This document shows, in pieces, positions 14,428-28,424 of a stretch of DNA of 64,000 nt. Below the pieces are notes generated by a model. That model saw nothing but the letters and a program-made list of their open reading frames with translations, made no database searches and was not told the DNA's origin. Origin of the DNA: Callaeas wilsoni. Lineage: Eukaryota; Chordata; Aves; Passeriformes; Callaeidae. Position numbers and translations under genes: made by a program. Within the stretch, counting starts at the first letter, position 1. The number at the start of each line of letters is the position of its first letter. The DNA is taken from positions 104,128 through 168,127 of the forward strand of contig VWPU01017666.1 in the NCBI GenBank assembly GCA_013398955.1. The letters are read 5' to 3'.

Positions 14428-16390
14428 CACTCAGTAAATAAGTGAGGAAGGGGGAAGGTGTAAAAAGCCTAGACTACCTTTCCTTTCCGTGCCACTTTAT
14501 CTCCACGATATCTGCCCCCAAAACCCATTCATTCACTCGATCTAATTAATAAGTTTGTGAGCAAAGCACTCAATACTTCTCCTTGACTTCAGAAATACCA
14601 CTGAAAACATCCACTTGAGAAAATATATTGGCTCAACTCATAGCTTGTTATAAGTCAAAACACTATCTAATTTCTCATACTTTTCACTCTGCAAGAACCC
14701 AAGAGTACTTAAATTTCTATATTTTGGAGTATTTTCCCCAGTGATTGCTTACATGAATAGCTTTTTTCATTTAAGTCAGTGAACATTTATCCTATTTCCC
14801 TGACATTCACTTTGTCTTCTTTCCCTCTCCACCTTCAAAAGAGTTTAACCAAAGTTTACCGTGCTCAAAGACAGGTTCTTTAACGTAGAGATTAACTTAG
14901 TGATGACAGAGGCTTTATCTTCTTTTTTCATAGTTTATCCTTAGAGGGATGACTCCTAGCAGCAAAGAGGAAATACCCATTAGCTTTTGCCCTTCTGCTG
15001 CACTACTAGTGAGCAGAAACACTGCAAGGAAGGAGGAGAATGGTCCTTCCTTCAAAGCAAACCTGCCCCATTGGGATAAACATAGCAAGATTTACTACCA
15101 GAAAAGAGTTTTTGACAACAATAAGGATTGAGAGATATCTGAGAAAAGCAGAGAGCAGGAGAAAAGGTGTATTTCAGCAGTGATAGCAACATTTTTTTTT
15201 TGAAGGGACTCAGTACAGACTACACAGATTTTTTTTGTCAAACCTAGCCTCTAAGTTTTAAAATATGTAAGACTTAGAGAATATGAAAATTCATAGCCCT
15301 ATCATAATTAGCTTATTTTCGGAGAGACTGTGATGTTATAAACCCAATCATTATACAACTATTCTTTCAAGTAGTCTGCCCATCATTTCTCCAGCCATAA
15401 TACTACTTTATATAAATAGATAACAAAGTCCTACTTCAGTATAATAGCAACAGCACCTCTAGGTTTACGGTATCTTGATTTTGCCTCATGACATAATAGA
15501 TGTTTCTTTTCCCCAGTCTAGAAAAAAGAGCACAGTCCACCTTCTCTCTTACACTGGTACTGTCTCCTTATTCTAATCCTCTTGCTCACATTCTATTTTA
15601 TACCAGCAGAACAGCACTTGTTCTCACTCCTGGCAAAACCATTGACATGTTAATAAATTCTCCATAGCAAATATGTCATGGAATAAGTGCTCTACTTATA
15701 TTTGCAGAGAAGACTATACTCACTGTTCCAAGCTATCACTAGACTTAATTTTTGAAGAAATTCAGAGAGAGAGGGACCAGAATGTGCTAAAAATAGTTTG
15801 TATAACCTCATAAATATTATTATTCCATAAATTTACAAGTCCATAAAAGGCCATGCTTTTAGCACTGCTTCTGTTCAGTAAAAGTTAATCTGCCTATGAT
15901 CAAAGAGAAGAGAAAAATGTAACAGACAGTTATATGAAAAAAAAAGCTGCAGAAATATATAATAAAAACCATGGTGTCAAAAAGGTCCTTCTTGCACATC
16001 CTACCTTGTTTTCCTGCTTCCTGCTCAAATGCGTCTTTGCTCTCCTGCCATTTTCCATGATTGTTGCAACTCAGGAGTATTCCCAAGTCAGATTGCCACT
16101 ACAAACCCCTGCTTGGTCCTATTGCATCCCTTATCCAACTTTTTCTGTCTTTTAGCCCCTTCATTTTCTTCAACCAAGAAGCCAGGTTTTGTTTCGTCAC
16201 TGTTTCACAATTTAGCTTTCTTATTCTCTTCTCCATCAAAATTCCTGGGTAAACTTGATTTCCCTCTCTTCATTTTCCATCTTCCCTCTACTCCTCCCTA
16301 TTGAAGCCTGCAAAGGTTGCATGGACACAAGGAAGATAAAACTTTGCATTATGTTTTAGATAGTTTCCTGTGAAGTAGGGTTTCATAAGT

Positions 16391-16452
16391 CAAAAACCCA
16401 AACAAGCAAACAAAAACCCAAGCAAAAACCCAAACATACAAACAAACAAAAC
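16391..16452. repeat. (CAAA)n-like A/C-rich repeat
   Basis: Imperfect CAAA and CAAAAACCC units over about 60 bases. It produces a Val/Phe/Cys-rich false open frame on the minus strand. Confidence 0.8.
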
Positions 16453-17467
16453 TTTCTGGATCCAGGAAGACAAGAGTTATTGCTGAATGATTTCCTGGGG
16501 ATATGGATCCTTCATGCTTTATGTTAAGACACTGTGAGCTTTCCCACATGGTTCTAGTGTACCCATGAATATTTTTTCCACAAATAACGACAAACAAAAG
16601 ACAACCTTGTGACAAAAAATTAGTAAGAATTTGGGCATTCATGAAATATTAAAGATATGACAAACACAGAGTAAAGCAGTATTGCATAGCAACACAGAGC
16701 TTCCTAAGAAGCTTTCAACAACTCCTAGCAAAAAAAGAATTTCTTCTTAAAATGTAGGTCTATACAGCAGGTATTCACTGCCATATAAAGGTGCTGTATT
16801 TTCAAAGCCTAAACCTGTATTTCTATGTCAAGCAAAATGACCCATGATCTTAGAGGCCTTTTACAAACAAAATGATTCTACATTTCTATGATTTCACTTA
16901 AAGTATAATTTCAATGTAACATTACATTTGAGACAAATTCAGCTAATTTTTTACCTTTCTGATAGGCAACAAACTTTAATGGAACATCAAGAAATATAGC
17001 ATAGTGATGATTAGGGTTTGCTACACTTTTCCCCAGCATACACAAAGCCAATATCATGAACTACTGCTGTCATCTCCCTATGAGAGATTTAGTAATCATT
17101 CTCTGTTACTGTGTGGACCTAGAACTATTTACATTCTGAGCATTTTCACATTCACACTTATTTAAGGGGTAAAACAGTAATTAGTTTGCAGATATCTCTG
17201 TTTCAATTGCTCATGCATACAGCTAATTAGCTATTTGTTGAATTTTAGTCCACTTATAACCTTAAAGCATCAGAATCTATTTCTGCTGCCTGTTGATGAT
17301 TAAAAGGATACTTCTCACTCGTCCTATGAATGATGTGAAACTGTTGTAACACAGAATACACAGTGGACTCCCTTGTCAAGTTAGACAACACTAAACATTT
17401 CAAAGAGTAATGCTCTTTAAAAGTTTACAAAGAAAGATTAAAGAGTTGGCACTACAGTCTGGTGACT

Positions 17468-17838
17468 CAGTCTGGAGAAGATTGAGAGAGGATCTCACTA
17501 AAGCATGTAAGTATCTCAAAGGCAGGTGCCAAAAGGATGGCGCCAGACTCTTTTTGTGGTGCCCAGTGACAGAATGAGGAGCAACAGCCGTAAGTTAAAC
17601 CACAGAAAGTTCCACCTCAACACAAGTAAGAACTGCTTTATATTGAGGGTGGCACAGCATTGGAACAGGCTGCCCATAGAGGTCATGGCATTTCCCTCTG
17701 TGGAGACATTCAAAACTCACCTGGATGTGTTCCTGTGTCACCTGCTCCAGGTGACCCTGCCTTGGCAGGAGGATTGTACTCTATGATCTGCAGAGGTCCC
17801 TTCCAACCCTAATGATTCTGTGAATCTATGATTCTGTG
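17468..17838 (+). mobile_element. CR1 LINE, 5'-truncated 3' end
   Basis: Plus-strand CR1 end with AGTCTGGAGAAGATTGAGAG, GGTGGCACAGCATTGGAACA, GGTCCCTTCCAACCCTAATG and the terminus ATCTATGATTCTGTGAC. Its internal sequence (AGGATGGCGCCAGACTC, CACAGAAAGTTCCACCTCAA) differs from the copy at 11.6 kb, so it probably belongs to another CR1 subfamily. Short open frames on both strands here are remnants of the element. Confidence 0.9.
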
Positions 17839-20800
17839 ACAAGCAGAGACATATTATGAAATAAACATAAAAGACAAACAGGAAATCAGTAGCTTTTCAA
17901 ATACGAAATAGATCAAAAAAATCCTGGAAGAGTGGGAACACTGGGGTCTGGTTTTTTAGGTGTGGATAGTTTATTGGTTGTTATTAAGAGCTACATTTGC
18001 TTTTTATTTTCCAAAGTGATTTTGGTAGAAATTCTCAAACCTTGAAGAACAGGTTTGTGTTTGACCGAATAAGCCCTTTTCATCTACAGTTCTGTAACCA
18101 CCCTGAGGGAGTTCCAAATGCTCATAATGATTTATATAACAAAGTTTACTCACCTCAGCTGTCAAGGACAATTTCAGAACAAATATTGAAACCAGCATAG
18201 CTACTGTAACTTTCAAACCTGACATTGATGATTTTATCTTGGTTATTTTTTTAAAAAAGCTTAATTGGCATATGAAATTTGTGACTTTAACTGACCAAAC
18301 AGATTAAAAATTTCCACATGGTGCAATTGTTTCATTAGCCCTGCCTTAGTTAACTCTCTGTATTCCTCTTCCACTAGACAAACCTGCTCTGCAGGATTTT
18401 CTGCAGGGAAAGAGAATATAAGCTTTTTTTGACATAAACTCTATCTCAACAGCTGTCAAGACTTGGGACAAGTATTGCATTCTTGCTGTCACAAGGAATC
18501 CAAAATTTTAAGCTCCATTTCTCTAACAAGATCAAATTTTTAGAAAAGGAAGTTAAAATAAGTCCCAGGTTTCATGACACACTTTTCAGTTTCTTAATCA
18601 TTGTGTTGGTTAAGAACAAGACTCCCAGAACAGTTATTCCAAGTTCTTGCAAAAAATATCTCTCGCCTGGAAACTTCTACTCCAGGGGCTGTGAGAGAGA
18701 AGAAGTCAACTTTTGAAACAATAAGGCCATATGCCCTTCCATGTGAAAATCCCCATTTCAGAAGTTATCTCTAGGAACAGACTTCAACTGATTTTATGCT
18801 TTCTTTGAACTACTCATGGAAAAAAATAAAGGCAGGGCAGAGGATAATATAATCAATTGTTCACAGCGGTGTTGCAAGGACCTTAAAGGAAGTAAGCAAC
18901 AGACTTTCAAACAAGTCTTCTTTAAAGTATAAGCAAAACTATAAAACTATTAATGTTACCATAAAAGGGACAGACTATGTTGGAATTTCAAGGTAAAATA
19001 AATCAACTACTGAATTGCACTTGGATAAGCCCAAAATGGTTTGTTCTTATTTTTTTGTTTAACATTGATTTATGACAACCAGCCAAGAGTTTTGTCATAA
19101 TGAGGATGAAACTCCAGATTTTATCACAGGAAATGTGACAACTGCCTTATTGTTTGATTTCAGGATTTTTCATTCTCCAGAAGTCCTTAAAATGAATGAT
19201 TATAGAAAGGCAAGAATAGACCAAACATACGAATCTCTCTGCCAGTCTCCCACTATTCTTCAGCTCTGATGTCGCTTTGATGGCTTTTACACTAATAACT
19301 TCGATCTTCTCTGATCAGCCAGTATTCTATTATATCTCTTTAAACAGATATGGGAAGAGACACTTCAAGCATTCATGATACAAACATCTATACTGTATCT
19401 TTGATACTATAGAATATTCCATTTATTTTCTTAATAATTTCTAACACTTGAGATGAGATTTTTATATGATTACTCTATACTGAGCTGACACTTTATACAA
19501 ATATTAGGCATGAACCCCAAAAACTGCTCCTTAGTCTGTCACTGTAAAACAAGTCAGGATTTTTTAATCTTCCTTCTGTGCCTGTGCACCATTTCAAACA
19601 TATGTTCAACTTCATTTTGCCATTTCATAGTACAATCCCATAGTGTCCTAAGACTCTTTCTTCTACAGTTCTTCAACTGATTAACTTGATTTTCTCAGAG
19701 AACTGTTTTTCATTCCACTGATTATTCCATTTTCAAGGCATTAAAGAACTTACTGGCTTGTAGAGTTTCACTACTGATCTTCAGCTACAATAAACATTTA
19801 CTGTTTTATTGTTTCCTACCCTCTAGCTGTTCCCCTTCCTTAAAAATCTGTTTTATGGGACTCAGCAGCAGCCTTCTGGAAATTTAGAAAGCTTCCATCA
19901 ATCCATTATTCACACAACAGCTAACGCTTCCAAATCTTCCAAAAAGTTTTAGGGTAGAATTTATCTTAACCCCCCCCCAACCAGACATATTGATTGTTCC
20001 TAACTAGGTAATATTTAGCTGTGTGTTCACCAATTCTATTCTTAAATATTATTTCTATTACCTTACCTGATACAGCAGGACATTAGTCTTATGGCTTGTA
20101 GCTTTCTGGAGCTCTCCTAAAACTTTTTCTGTCATTACAGTTAATGTCTTGCCTGAAACTGACTTGTCATTGAAGACATCAAAAATTTCTAATGCTCATT
20201 TTCTCTGTTTATTCAATTGTCACTCATGTAGTTTATTTTTCAAAGAGAATTTTTTGAAAACTCACATTCAAAGAAGGAATCCAACCAAAATGTTTCCTCA
20301 TTTTCTTGTAAGTGAAGACAGAATAAAATGCAAAAAGATGTATAGACTGATTTCAGTTTTTCTGTAATGTCCCCGGCTTCTGCATTTTTTTTATCTTTAT
20401 TCATCAACCTTGCTCACTTACATCCTGCTCTTGAAATACAGAGGAAAAATGTGTTAATAGATAAGACACATTGTGCTACTGGTTCTTCAAAGCCTTTTTA
20501 ATCTGCCTTATATTTTTGTTTAGAGTAACAGAGTTTCAGAATTTATCATCTTTAATCTTCTTCATTTAGACAATACTTAGCCATACTAGTTTCCTCTAGC
20601 ACTTTTTGGAGTCCATTTCTAAGTACTCCACAATGACAGAGAATCTCTATCACAGCCGCTTTAGATCTGTAAAAAAAGAGTACTAAATATTCAGAAAGGA
20701 GGGCACCCAATTCTCTAGTTCTGTGATTAGAACAGCCAGAACAGACTACTGGTTTCCATCCCTGCTTCCAGAGCTGTTTCCATAAATCATAAACATATTT

Positions 20801-21298
20801 TAGATGCAAATGTGAATGAGACAAAAAGCATGGCCAGAAAAGCCTTAGCTGATGAGGTTCTATTCTCCTTCCTTCCCTGGCATATTCCAGCTGTTGCACT
20901 GCATAGGAGTTCCTAAATGCTTGTATTCTTTTTAGGTGTAAATTTATACCTTGAATGTCTGTGATACTTGGTATCTGCTAAGTAACGTGACAGGAAATTA
21001 AACCAACACCACGAGCCATCACAGTCGGTATGCCTTATAAACGATAAAATATCAGGCAGACTTTAGCTAATTTGGACACTGGGCTTTGATCATATTGAGC
21101 AGAAGAAAGTTACAAGGAACATGACAAGTAAGTTATGGATCCTGGTAATAATAAAAAAAAAATCTCATTAAATCCCTTGCTTTGCAAATACTTGAATGAT
21201 GTGTGTGTTTTACTTTAATTTCATAGTTAACTGTCTTATATTATTCAATAAATAAACCTTTTATTACACTTACTGTTTCTTAATCCATTTTTTTTTCT

Positions 21299-21320
21299 CT
21301 CTCTGTTAGAAAACAGAGAG
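21299..21320. repeat. 9-bp hairpin, 4-base loop
   Basis: CTCTCTGTT and AACAGAGAG are separated by AGAA, just after a T-rich tract. It may be incidental to the CT-rich run. Confidence 0.75.
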
Positions 21321-21696
21321 TATGCAAAATAGAAAGCTATCCTGATGATAACTTGGACTCTCAAGGAATTGGTACCACCATTGCAGAAGCCCTGGCTAAC
21401 TTTGCACTTTTCAGCTCAGATATTGTACATACTTGTTTGCAAACATTTTCAGACTCAGTGAGAATTCAAGAAAAAAGGCAAGTTTTTGTTAATTTGAACT
21501 CTGATAAAATTCTGAGACAGTATTTTTAAACTATGCATTTGTGCTTAGGTCATTGTCAGCAATTAAGAAAATCTATATGTTGCTACTGTTTGCTGGTTTA
21601 TTTCTGTTAAATTTAAGCACTGAAGCATGAAGGATGAGAAATAAATTCAGTAATGAGGGCTGGTATCTCGCCTAGGAAAAACAAAAGTTACTGATG

Positions 21697-21701
21697 CTTC
21701 T
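21697..21701. repeat. target-site duplication, left copy (CTTCT)
   Basis: The five bases next to the TG end of the 21702-22173 LTR. They are identical to 22174-22178 on the other side. Confidence 0.78.
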
Positions 21702-22173
21702 TGTTAAGGCAACTGTCCGTCTCTCCAGAAGCCCCTCCGTCAGTCACAGTCGCACACCTGAGCTGGGACCGAGGCCCCTTCGCAGCTGCAGCCCCACACT
21801 CAGTCACACCAGGCTTCCAAGCTGGCTCAGCCCCAGGTTTGCCACAGCAGAGTCTCCAATCAACCTGTCTTGCAATAACTGACTAACAGAAAACCAGCTT
21901 GAGCTGCTGCCTCCAAGGAGGAACCCCAAACAAAGGACCCCCTGGGCTTTTATCCCTGCATAGTCTAGGCATGGGGAAGTCTGGAACCCTCAGCTCCTGC
22001 CACGTCTCTGAGTGTCCGGTTTCCTGGCCGGGCCACAGGTCCCCAGGCGCTTTGCTGTGCAAAGGGTCGGCAATTCCCGGCCTCTCGCCTCGGGCTCGTG
22101 GTCGCAGAGCTCAGCCTGTGGCTCCCATTGCAGCTGCTCATCGAGATACCACCACTGAAAGGATTCCTCAACA
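21702..22173 (-). mobile_element. solo LTR of an endogenous retrovirus, perfect 5-bp target duplication
   Basis: A 472-base GC-rich block bounded by TG...CA (TGTTAAGGCAACTG at the left, GATTCCTCAACA at the right) and flanked by the identical 5-mer CTTCT at 21697-21701 and 22174-22178. Terminal TG/CA plus a 5-base duplication is the hallmark of retroviral integration. No internal gag, pol or env is present, so this is a solo LTR left by recombination between two LTRs. Minus orientation is preferred because GGGATAAAAGCCC (21945-21957) can serve as a TATA box about 220 bases into the element in that direction. A clear AATAAA signal was not seen downstream, so orientation is less sure than the insertion itself. 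The open frames inside it have no recognisable product. Confidence 0.82.
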
Positions 22174-22178
22174 CTTCT
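22174..22178. repeat. target-site duplication, right copy (CTTCT)
   Basis: The five bases next to the CA end of the LTR. They are identical to 21697-21701. Confidence 0.78.
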
Positions 22179-25100
22179 CATCAGGACACTCTTCCTTTTC
22201 TTAAACAGACTCAAAAGTGATAACAGTTCAGAATGAATTATAGTTTGGTTATATAGCCTTTTTAGAATCAGCTTCATGAACAACCTACAATTACATTTGC
22301 AGGGGCAATTTCTCTTCTCCTTCTGTTTCATACATTGTCAGGAAAGAGTAACTTTCTGGAATTGTGGTTGGTGTACTCAGAGAGTCGATATAAAGCCGGG
22401 GACATGAAAGGCAAAAGGGCCAAGTGAAGAAACCAAGAAATTACAGAACTAGACCATTCTAATATGAGAAGTAAGGACCTAAAGAAAACTATATGTGCAA
22501 TGATCTTGTATAGATTGAAGTGGAAAAAGCAGAACTTCTAGTTTGATACCATGACATAATGACATTGTCAATAGGTTTTGCTTAGAGACAGGTAAATCCT
22601 TATTCAGCAAAAAGCAAAGAAAACTCTTGGACCATCCAGGCAATAGATGTATATGTGTTTGATAATAATTAACCTAGAGAAATTGTTTTCAAAGAATAAT
22701 GCTAAAATCTCATCCAAATCTCAAAAACAACTCCAGGACTACAATACTATTTTTAACTATTGTAACATATGAAATCTAATGTCTAGCAAAAAACAGATTT
22801 TAAGACTCTAATAGGTATTTTCTTGATGGGCCTACACCTATAAAATTCTTTTTTGGTCTTTATAATGGAAACATTAGGAGACTAAATATTAACATGCAAG
22901 AAAAGTAATTACTGGTCAATCTTATCTCTCATGTTAGACACAGTAATTTTAGAATATGAGGTAGGTGTGACATGCAGATTTATTGCAGTGATCTCTAAGA
23001 TCAGATATTTCATTCAGTTGTAGACTCAGGTTGTATATTTGGAATTTAACTGAAATGGTGCTTCTACTTAAAAAATAATTTTGCTCATGAATAAAATAAA
23101 AGCCAACACAATTAATTAATTTAAATACTATTTTAACTTTCTGAGAAAGGGCAGGAAAGTTTCTATTTGATTACTACAATGTGGGAGGTTTTGTTTGTTT
23201 GATTTTAATTTTACATGTAGAAGCATGTATTATCTGCCTAATTAAAGCCTGTTAATCGAATTTCAAGTAAAATGTCAAGATGCTAAAAGCAAAAGAAATA
23301 GGGAAAGTCCCACAATATTCAAAGGCAGTTTATTCTGAAAAGTCACTCAATGTAACTCCTTGGTTTTCTCCATCTGATTTCAAAAGTTTTATTTCATAGT
23401 CTAGGAAATTCTGACTAGGAGCTGAAGGTGGGAAAAAAAAAGTTGAGTTCTGATGACGCATTTAAGAATCCACCAGTTTCAAGACCTTGAAAGGCACTGC
23501 TGCCAAACTAAGGCAGTGGGAATGGCTGTACCCACACAGCAACTCTCTATGCTGATGAGTAGAACTCTATGCAGTTTGTTACACTAGCAGAAATCAATGT
23601 CCTTTACAGACAGAGCAGAAGCATAATTTCATGCAGAATCTGACCCTAAAAGTAACATTTATGAAACACACATATTACAATGATAGCAAATATAAAGTTA
23701 TCACCTGCTCCCAAATGGAAATTGGTATTTCAAAGTTTAGTTAGTATTTATTTATTTTTAACTTTGAGCCTTACGGTTATGCATCTGAATTTAAACGAAT
23801 CAAGAACTGACAAATGCAAGGGTACATTGGAATATTTTTTCCCCTTGAAACACTGTGCTGTTTTTCTTTTGAGCCTGCTGAGACTTTCAATTATGAAATC
23901 AAATCTCACCTCATCATCTGTCATCTCCTGGGAAACAAAAACATGTTGACCTTACCTCCCACTGCTTAGAAGGATGAGTCATTTATTTGCTTCATTTCCA
24001 CAGATGCAATGCACCTGCGTAAGCAGTTGCTTACATTTTATAGGCCAATGCTGTATTATGCCCAGCAAATTACATTCCCAGGGATTACCCTATGCATTAG
24101 GCAGGCACTTCAGTACCTGAGGAATTGCTATTGCTTTTCTTGTCATTCTTACTGTTTTTTTTCTACAAATCTGAATGAAAGAGTTACCAGTAATAACCTA
24201 ATCAAGCTTGTGTCACGCTTGCTTCATAAAGGCATTTTAATTGATTGGTAAGTGAAAGCTGCATATAATAGTAGCCTGTAGTACTACAAAACCAAAGTAG
24301 TTTTTAAAGTAAGGCATTATCTAAAAGCAAAGATTTGGAAAAAATAGTATTGAGAAATTTTACAATGAACTTGTTGATTATAGGTGGATACTTTGCAATC
24401 TCATCAAGGTAATGTTTTATTAGTATAACTAAAGTTATTTTACTGCAGTAAATGTTGGTATTGAAATGTTTTCATTTGCAATTAGTAAAGAGCAATGATT
24501 AACCATCCATTACAAATGTAGTGGATTAAGCTTTAATAGCCCTAAACCATACAGAACAATGTTTATAGTGCTGGAGTTCAGTGAAATGGTTATTTAAACA
24601 GCTCTTACAAATTAAGTCTGAGAACATCTGTATCATGTGTATGACCCACACTTGCTTACCCTGCAAAGGGGGCATGATACTTTCAACAGTTGCTATAGCA
24701 ATAACAGTAATGATTTTTAAGTAGCAAAGAAAGTGTTTCAGTAAAAATCACTTGAATATCCTTATCTAATGATAACTCAATGAAGCTTTATTTGCTCTTT
24801 TTTCCTTTTTCTGAATTTAAAAAATTATATTTGATAAAGGTAATTTTTAGTTAACCACAATAAGGCCTGAAAAAATGTATGTAAGACTGATATATAATAT
24901 ATATATATACAGAAAGTATCTACATTTTTTTAAAAGAAAAACTCATAGAGCCTACAAAGATTTTAAAATTGATGTAACAAAACATATACAACTAGCTGAG
25001 GCTTAGATTCTGCAACTTGTATACAGTAAAATCAAGTTCATGGCAGGTAGCATTACATCCATTAGCAAATGCTTGTAGGATTGTACACAGAACTTCCTTT

Positions 25101-27934
25101 CTTATGAAATGTATGCCTACAGAAACATGAATATTTGTAGATATTTATATGTAGTCTTATCATAACACTGAGGAGTAAAAAAAAAAAATGCCCTGCCTTT
25201 CAGATGAGAATTGGGCTAGTGGCATTGAAGTTGCATCTTACTGGTAACATTAGAGCCCATGTGAACATTGCTTATATCTGGTGTTATGGATATGTTCCAG
25301 AACAAAACAGGCACGGAAAACCAAAACAAGAAACCTAAATATAAAATTAAAAATACTCCAAATTAATGAGTGCAACAGCAGCCTTTGGTGGATGCACCAA
25401 TAAACTTTTTATGCTCACTACATGGGAGACTCCTAGGAAAGAAAAGTAACCCTCGGAATATTATTTATTTACTAGGTGGGAACTGGCAACTTTAAAATGA
25501 TATTGTAAATAATCAGAACAATTAAAATAATGATTTTTGATTTTTGTACTTGTACTTTTAAGAAACTTTTAAATTTTATTTATCTATTACATGGAAGTCT
25601 CACTTATGCACACAGTTGTACCTGTTCAAATCTAAGTAAATACTTTAGTGAAGTCACCTGGTCACAAAGAAACATAATTCTAAAATGTAAGAGACTTGAC
25701 TACAGCATTATTTACAGTTGAGAAAGAGCAGATCATAATACAGACATATTTTTCTCTCATTTCTGAGCCTTTACTGATCCTTCAGTTAATGTTGATGAAG
25801 TAGGTTCAAGCTAGCAGTTACTGACGCAAATTTAGAAATGTATATCATAATCGTTATTTTTCAGATGTCTGAAATATTTCATAATATGATAAAGAAAGGA
25901 GGTTCTAGCTGTCTCAAGAAAACATGCAAGGGGAAAGAACTGTTACTGCACAAAAGAAATGGCCCTGTTCGCACTTATCTGCTGTATGTTTCCAACATTC
26001 ATTTTACACGGTTACACAGCACAAATTAATGGCTCGATTTAAGAACCAAAAAAATAAAGATCTCCAAAACTCAGAAGATATATAGAAGATGCTGTAACCG
26101 TAATGAAAAAACCTGAAAGGTTAAAAAGAACTCTTTTCAGAAGCTGGGATGCTGGAGTTTGCAATGTTTTCTAAGACTTCAAAGTTCATAAATGTGTTAA
26201 GATGCCCCAAAAGACAAATTCCATCTCAAAAGATGGAAAGCAACAGCATTTCCTTTAATGAAAACTCAGGAATTTCTGAAAGTCCCAAGATGTCCAAATA
26301 ATGTATTTTTTCAAGTGCTTCACGGTGCTGCTGTGTCAGGCATCTTAGTATGCTTTCGAAGAGAATAGGAAACAGAAAGGGCATGATGTTAAACTAGAAG
26401 GGAGTCTACAGCCATTTCGCTCCCATGGTCTCAAAGACCTCTCCTGTGACCCCAGCAGTAATCTGGGGATGTAGGCTGGAGTAGGCAGACAAACATAAAC
26501 CCAAAGGTGATAAAGCAGACATAAAAGACATTGTGTTTCATTCTAAACCAAAATTCAGTGCACAGTTTCCATGCCAGTAGTGCCAATTCCTGATCAGCCA
26601 TACTAGTTCATGGAAGAACAAATGAAACAAATGATCTAACTGATTATCTAATATACACTTTGCCTGTAGAAGCAGCTCAAGTAAAATACAGTGAATTTAT
26701 ACTGAAGTGCTCCATACTCAATGTAGGTATAACTTTCACTGCATACTGTGGTTGGAGGATTCAGGTGGTTTTATTCCTTAACCAGGAGTTAAGGCAATCC
26801 TAATACGTATAGCATGCTGTTAATATGAACAATCTAAATCTTAAACATGTTTGAAGGCTGAATTTCTAACCAAACAATTGTTATATTTTTATTTATGTGA
26901 CCTACTGAGGTTCATCACCTGGACTATTGATCATATAGGAAAGTACATTCTGAGTTTTTGCCAAGTCCTTGTCTTCACATATTTTTTTATACAATTCCTG
27001 AAGCTACTATCTTTAAGTGAATGGAAGATAAATAAGAGAGTTTAACAGTTCTAGATCTTGAGGAAGTCTAGTCAACGTGGAAAAAGATCCAGTGAGGTTA
27101 CACTGAAAAAAATCTCCCATAACTAAGGAATTTTGGATGAGTCAGTATTCTAGAACTTGGCTCTATTTTTCAGTCTTGAACAGGAAACTATCTTTCAACA
27201 TGATGGCTGTCCAGTAGTCTTAAATAAAAGCTGTAAGATTTAATGGTTCACAATTTTAGAGGTGGTTGGGATTATAACTTAGGACCAGAGGATCACTGAT
27301 AGATACTCTATTTCCTTTCTACATTTGAGGTTAAGGAAAAAGGTGGAATATAAAAGGCAGATGATTACTAGAAGAAAAAAATAACATATCTTAGATAGAA
27401 GAATTAACTTTAGAAATAAGTAGAATAATAGACCTATCTGCTTCAGTGCATGATACAGAAAAGAAATTAAATCCATTCACTTCTTTCCCTCTACTGCTAT
27501 TTGATATAGACCAATGAAAAAATAAGTATAGTAAATTAAGTCCATTCCTAATCCTGATAATGAAATTCTTAATTTATATTCTTTCATTTTGAAATTCAAG
27601 ATTTTTATTTTCAAAATACTAAAATAAATTCAATAAAAAATAAATATTTTATGGTCTAAAAGAACCTGTATTGTAACCACATTCAGATAAATCTAGTCAG
27701 CGACCAGATGTCGTATAGCCACAGCTAAAAGCTGCAGCTGAGTGTCGAAACAGGTACTGATTCTCACTCTTCCAAATATTATGAGGACTCACAGAGAGAT
27801 AGGTGGGCTAATTAGAAGAAATGCATGTTGGAAAGACCAACATATGGAAGAGTTCTATAGTTTCAGAGGCTGACTGTCTTTCAGATTTGGAAGTCATGAT
27901 ATTTCTAAAGGTCTGAAACATAGTCTACTTATAT

Positions 27935-27960
27935 GAAAAGGGTTTGCAGAAACCCTTTTC
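27935..27960. repeat. perfect 11-bp hairpin, 4-base loop
   Basis: GAAAAGGGTTT at 27935-27945 and its exact complement AAACCCTTTTC at 27950-27960 are separated by GCAG. No T-run or neighbouring gene gives it an obvious role. Confidence 0.85.
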
Positions 27961-28424
27961 CACAAACACCAGAATAACTGAAACACCTGGTGCCAAGGTT
28001 AAATTTTCAAGGAACTACTAGAGCATTATGTAATGTGGAGTTTGAAACATGCCCTTCAGAATAAGAAACATGTAGCAGACTCTCCAGTGACAGAGACTTT
28101 TTTTCTCTCTTCAACAGAGAAAAAAAAATGTTTACTGGATAGTTCTTACCCTTCAAATCAAATGCAGATACAAACAGTCACCTGAGGTTAATTCTTAAAA
28201 GAATGTTTAAGGTATCTCATTTTTTCTATCGAGGTGTATAAAAAAAAATCTGTATTTTCTTCCATACCACTAATAATTCTGTCATTTGTTTAAAATTCCA
28301 CTTCCCTCAGAGTGCTTCTATGTTAAAGTATAAAAGCAATTAAATTCCTCTCATCGATAAAAGCCTATTAATTTTACTAATATTTACAAAGATAAATGTA
28401 TTCAAAATAATCCATTAAAATTGA

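Larger units (their letters stand above)
1..21696 (-). other. intronic or 3' sequence, no gene recognised
   Basis: AT-rich DNA beyond the last recognised exon of the minus-strand gene. It holds the CR1 ends at 1.1, 11.6 and 17.5 kb and the simple repeats listed separately. All other open frames are under 100 codons except one of 115 codons on the minus strand at 20552-20899. None has a domain, codon pattern or splice context that I recognise as coding. Confidence 0.6.

Noticed and set aside
20552..20899. 115-codon open frame on the minus strand
   Set aside because: No recognisable domain and no splice-site pair consistent with the EYS-like phases. It could be an unlisted old repeat, but I cannot support a gene.
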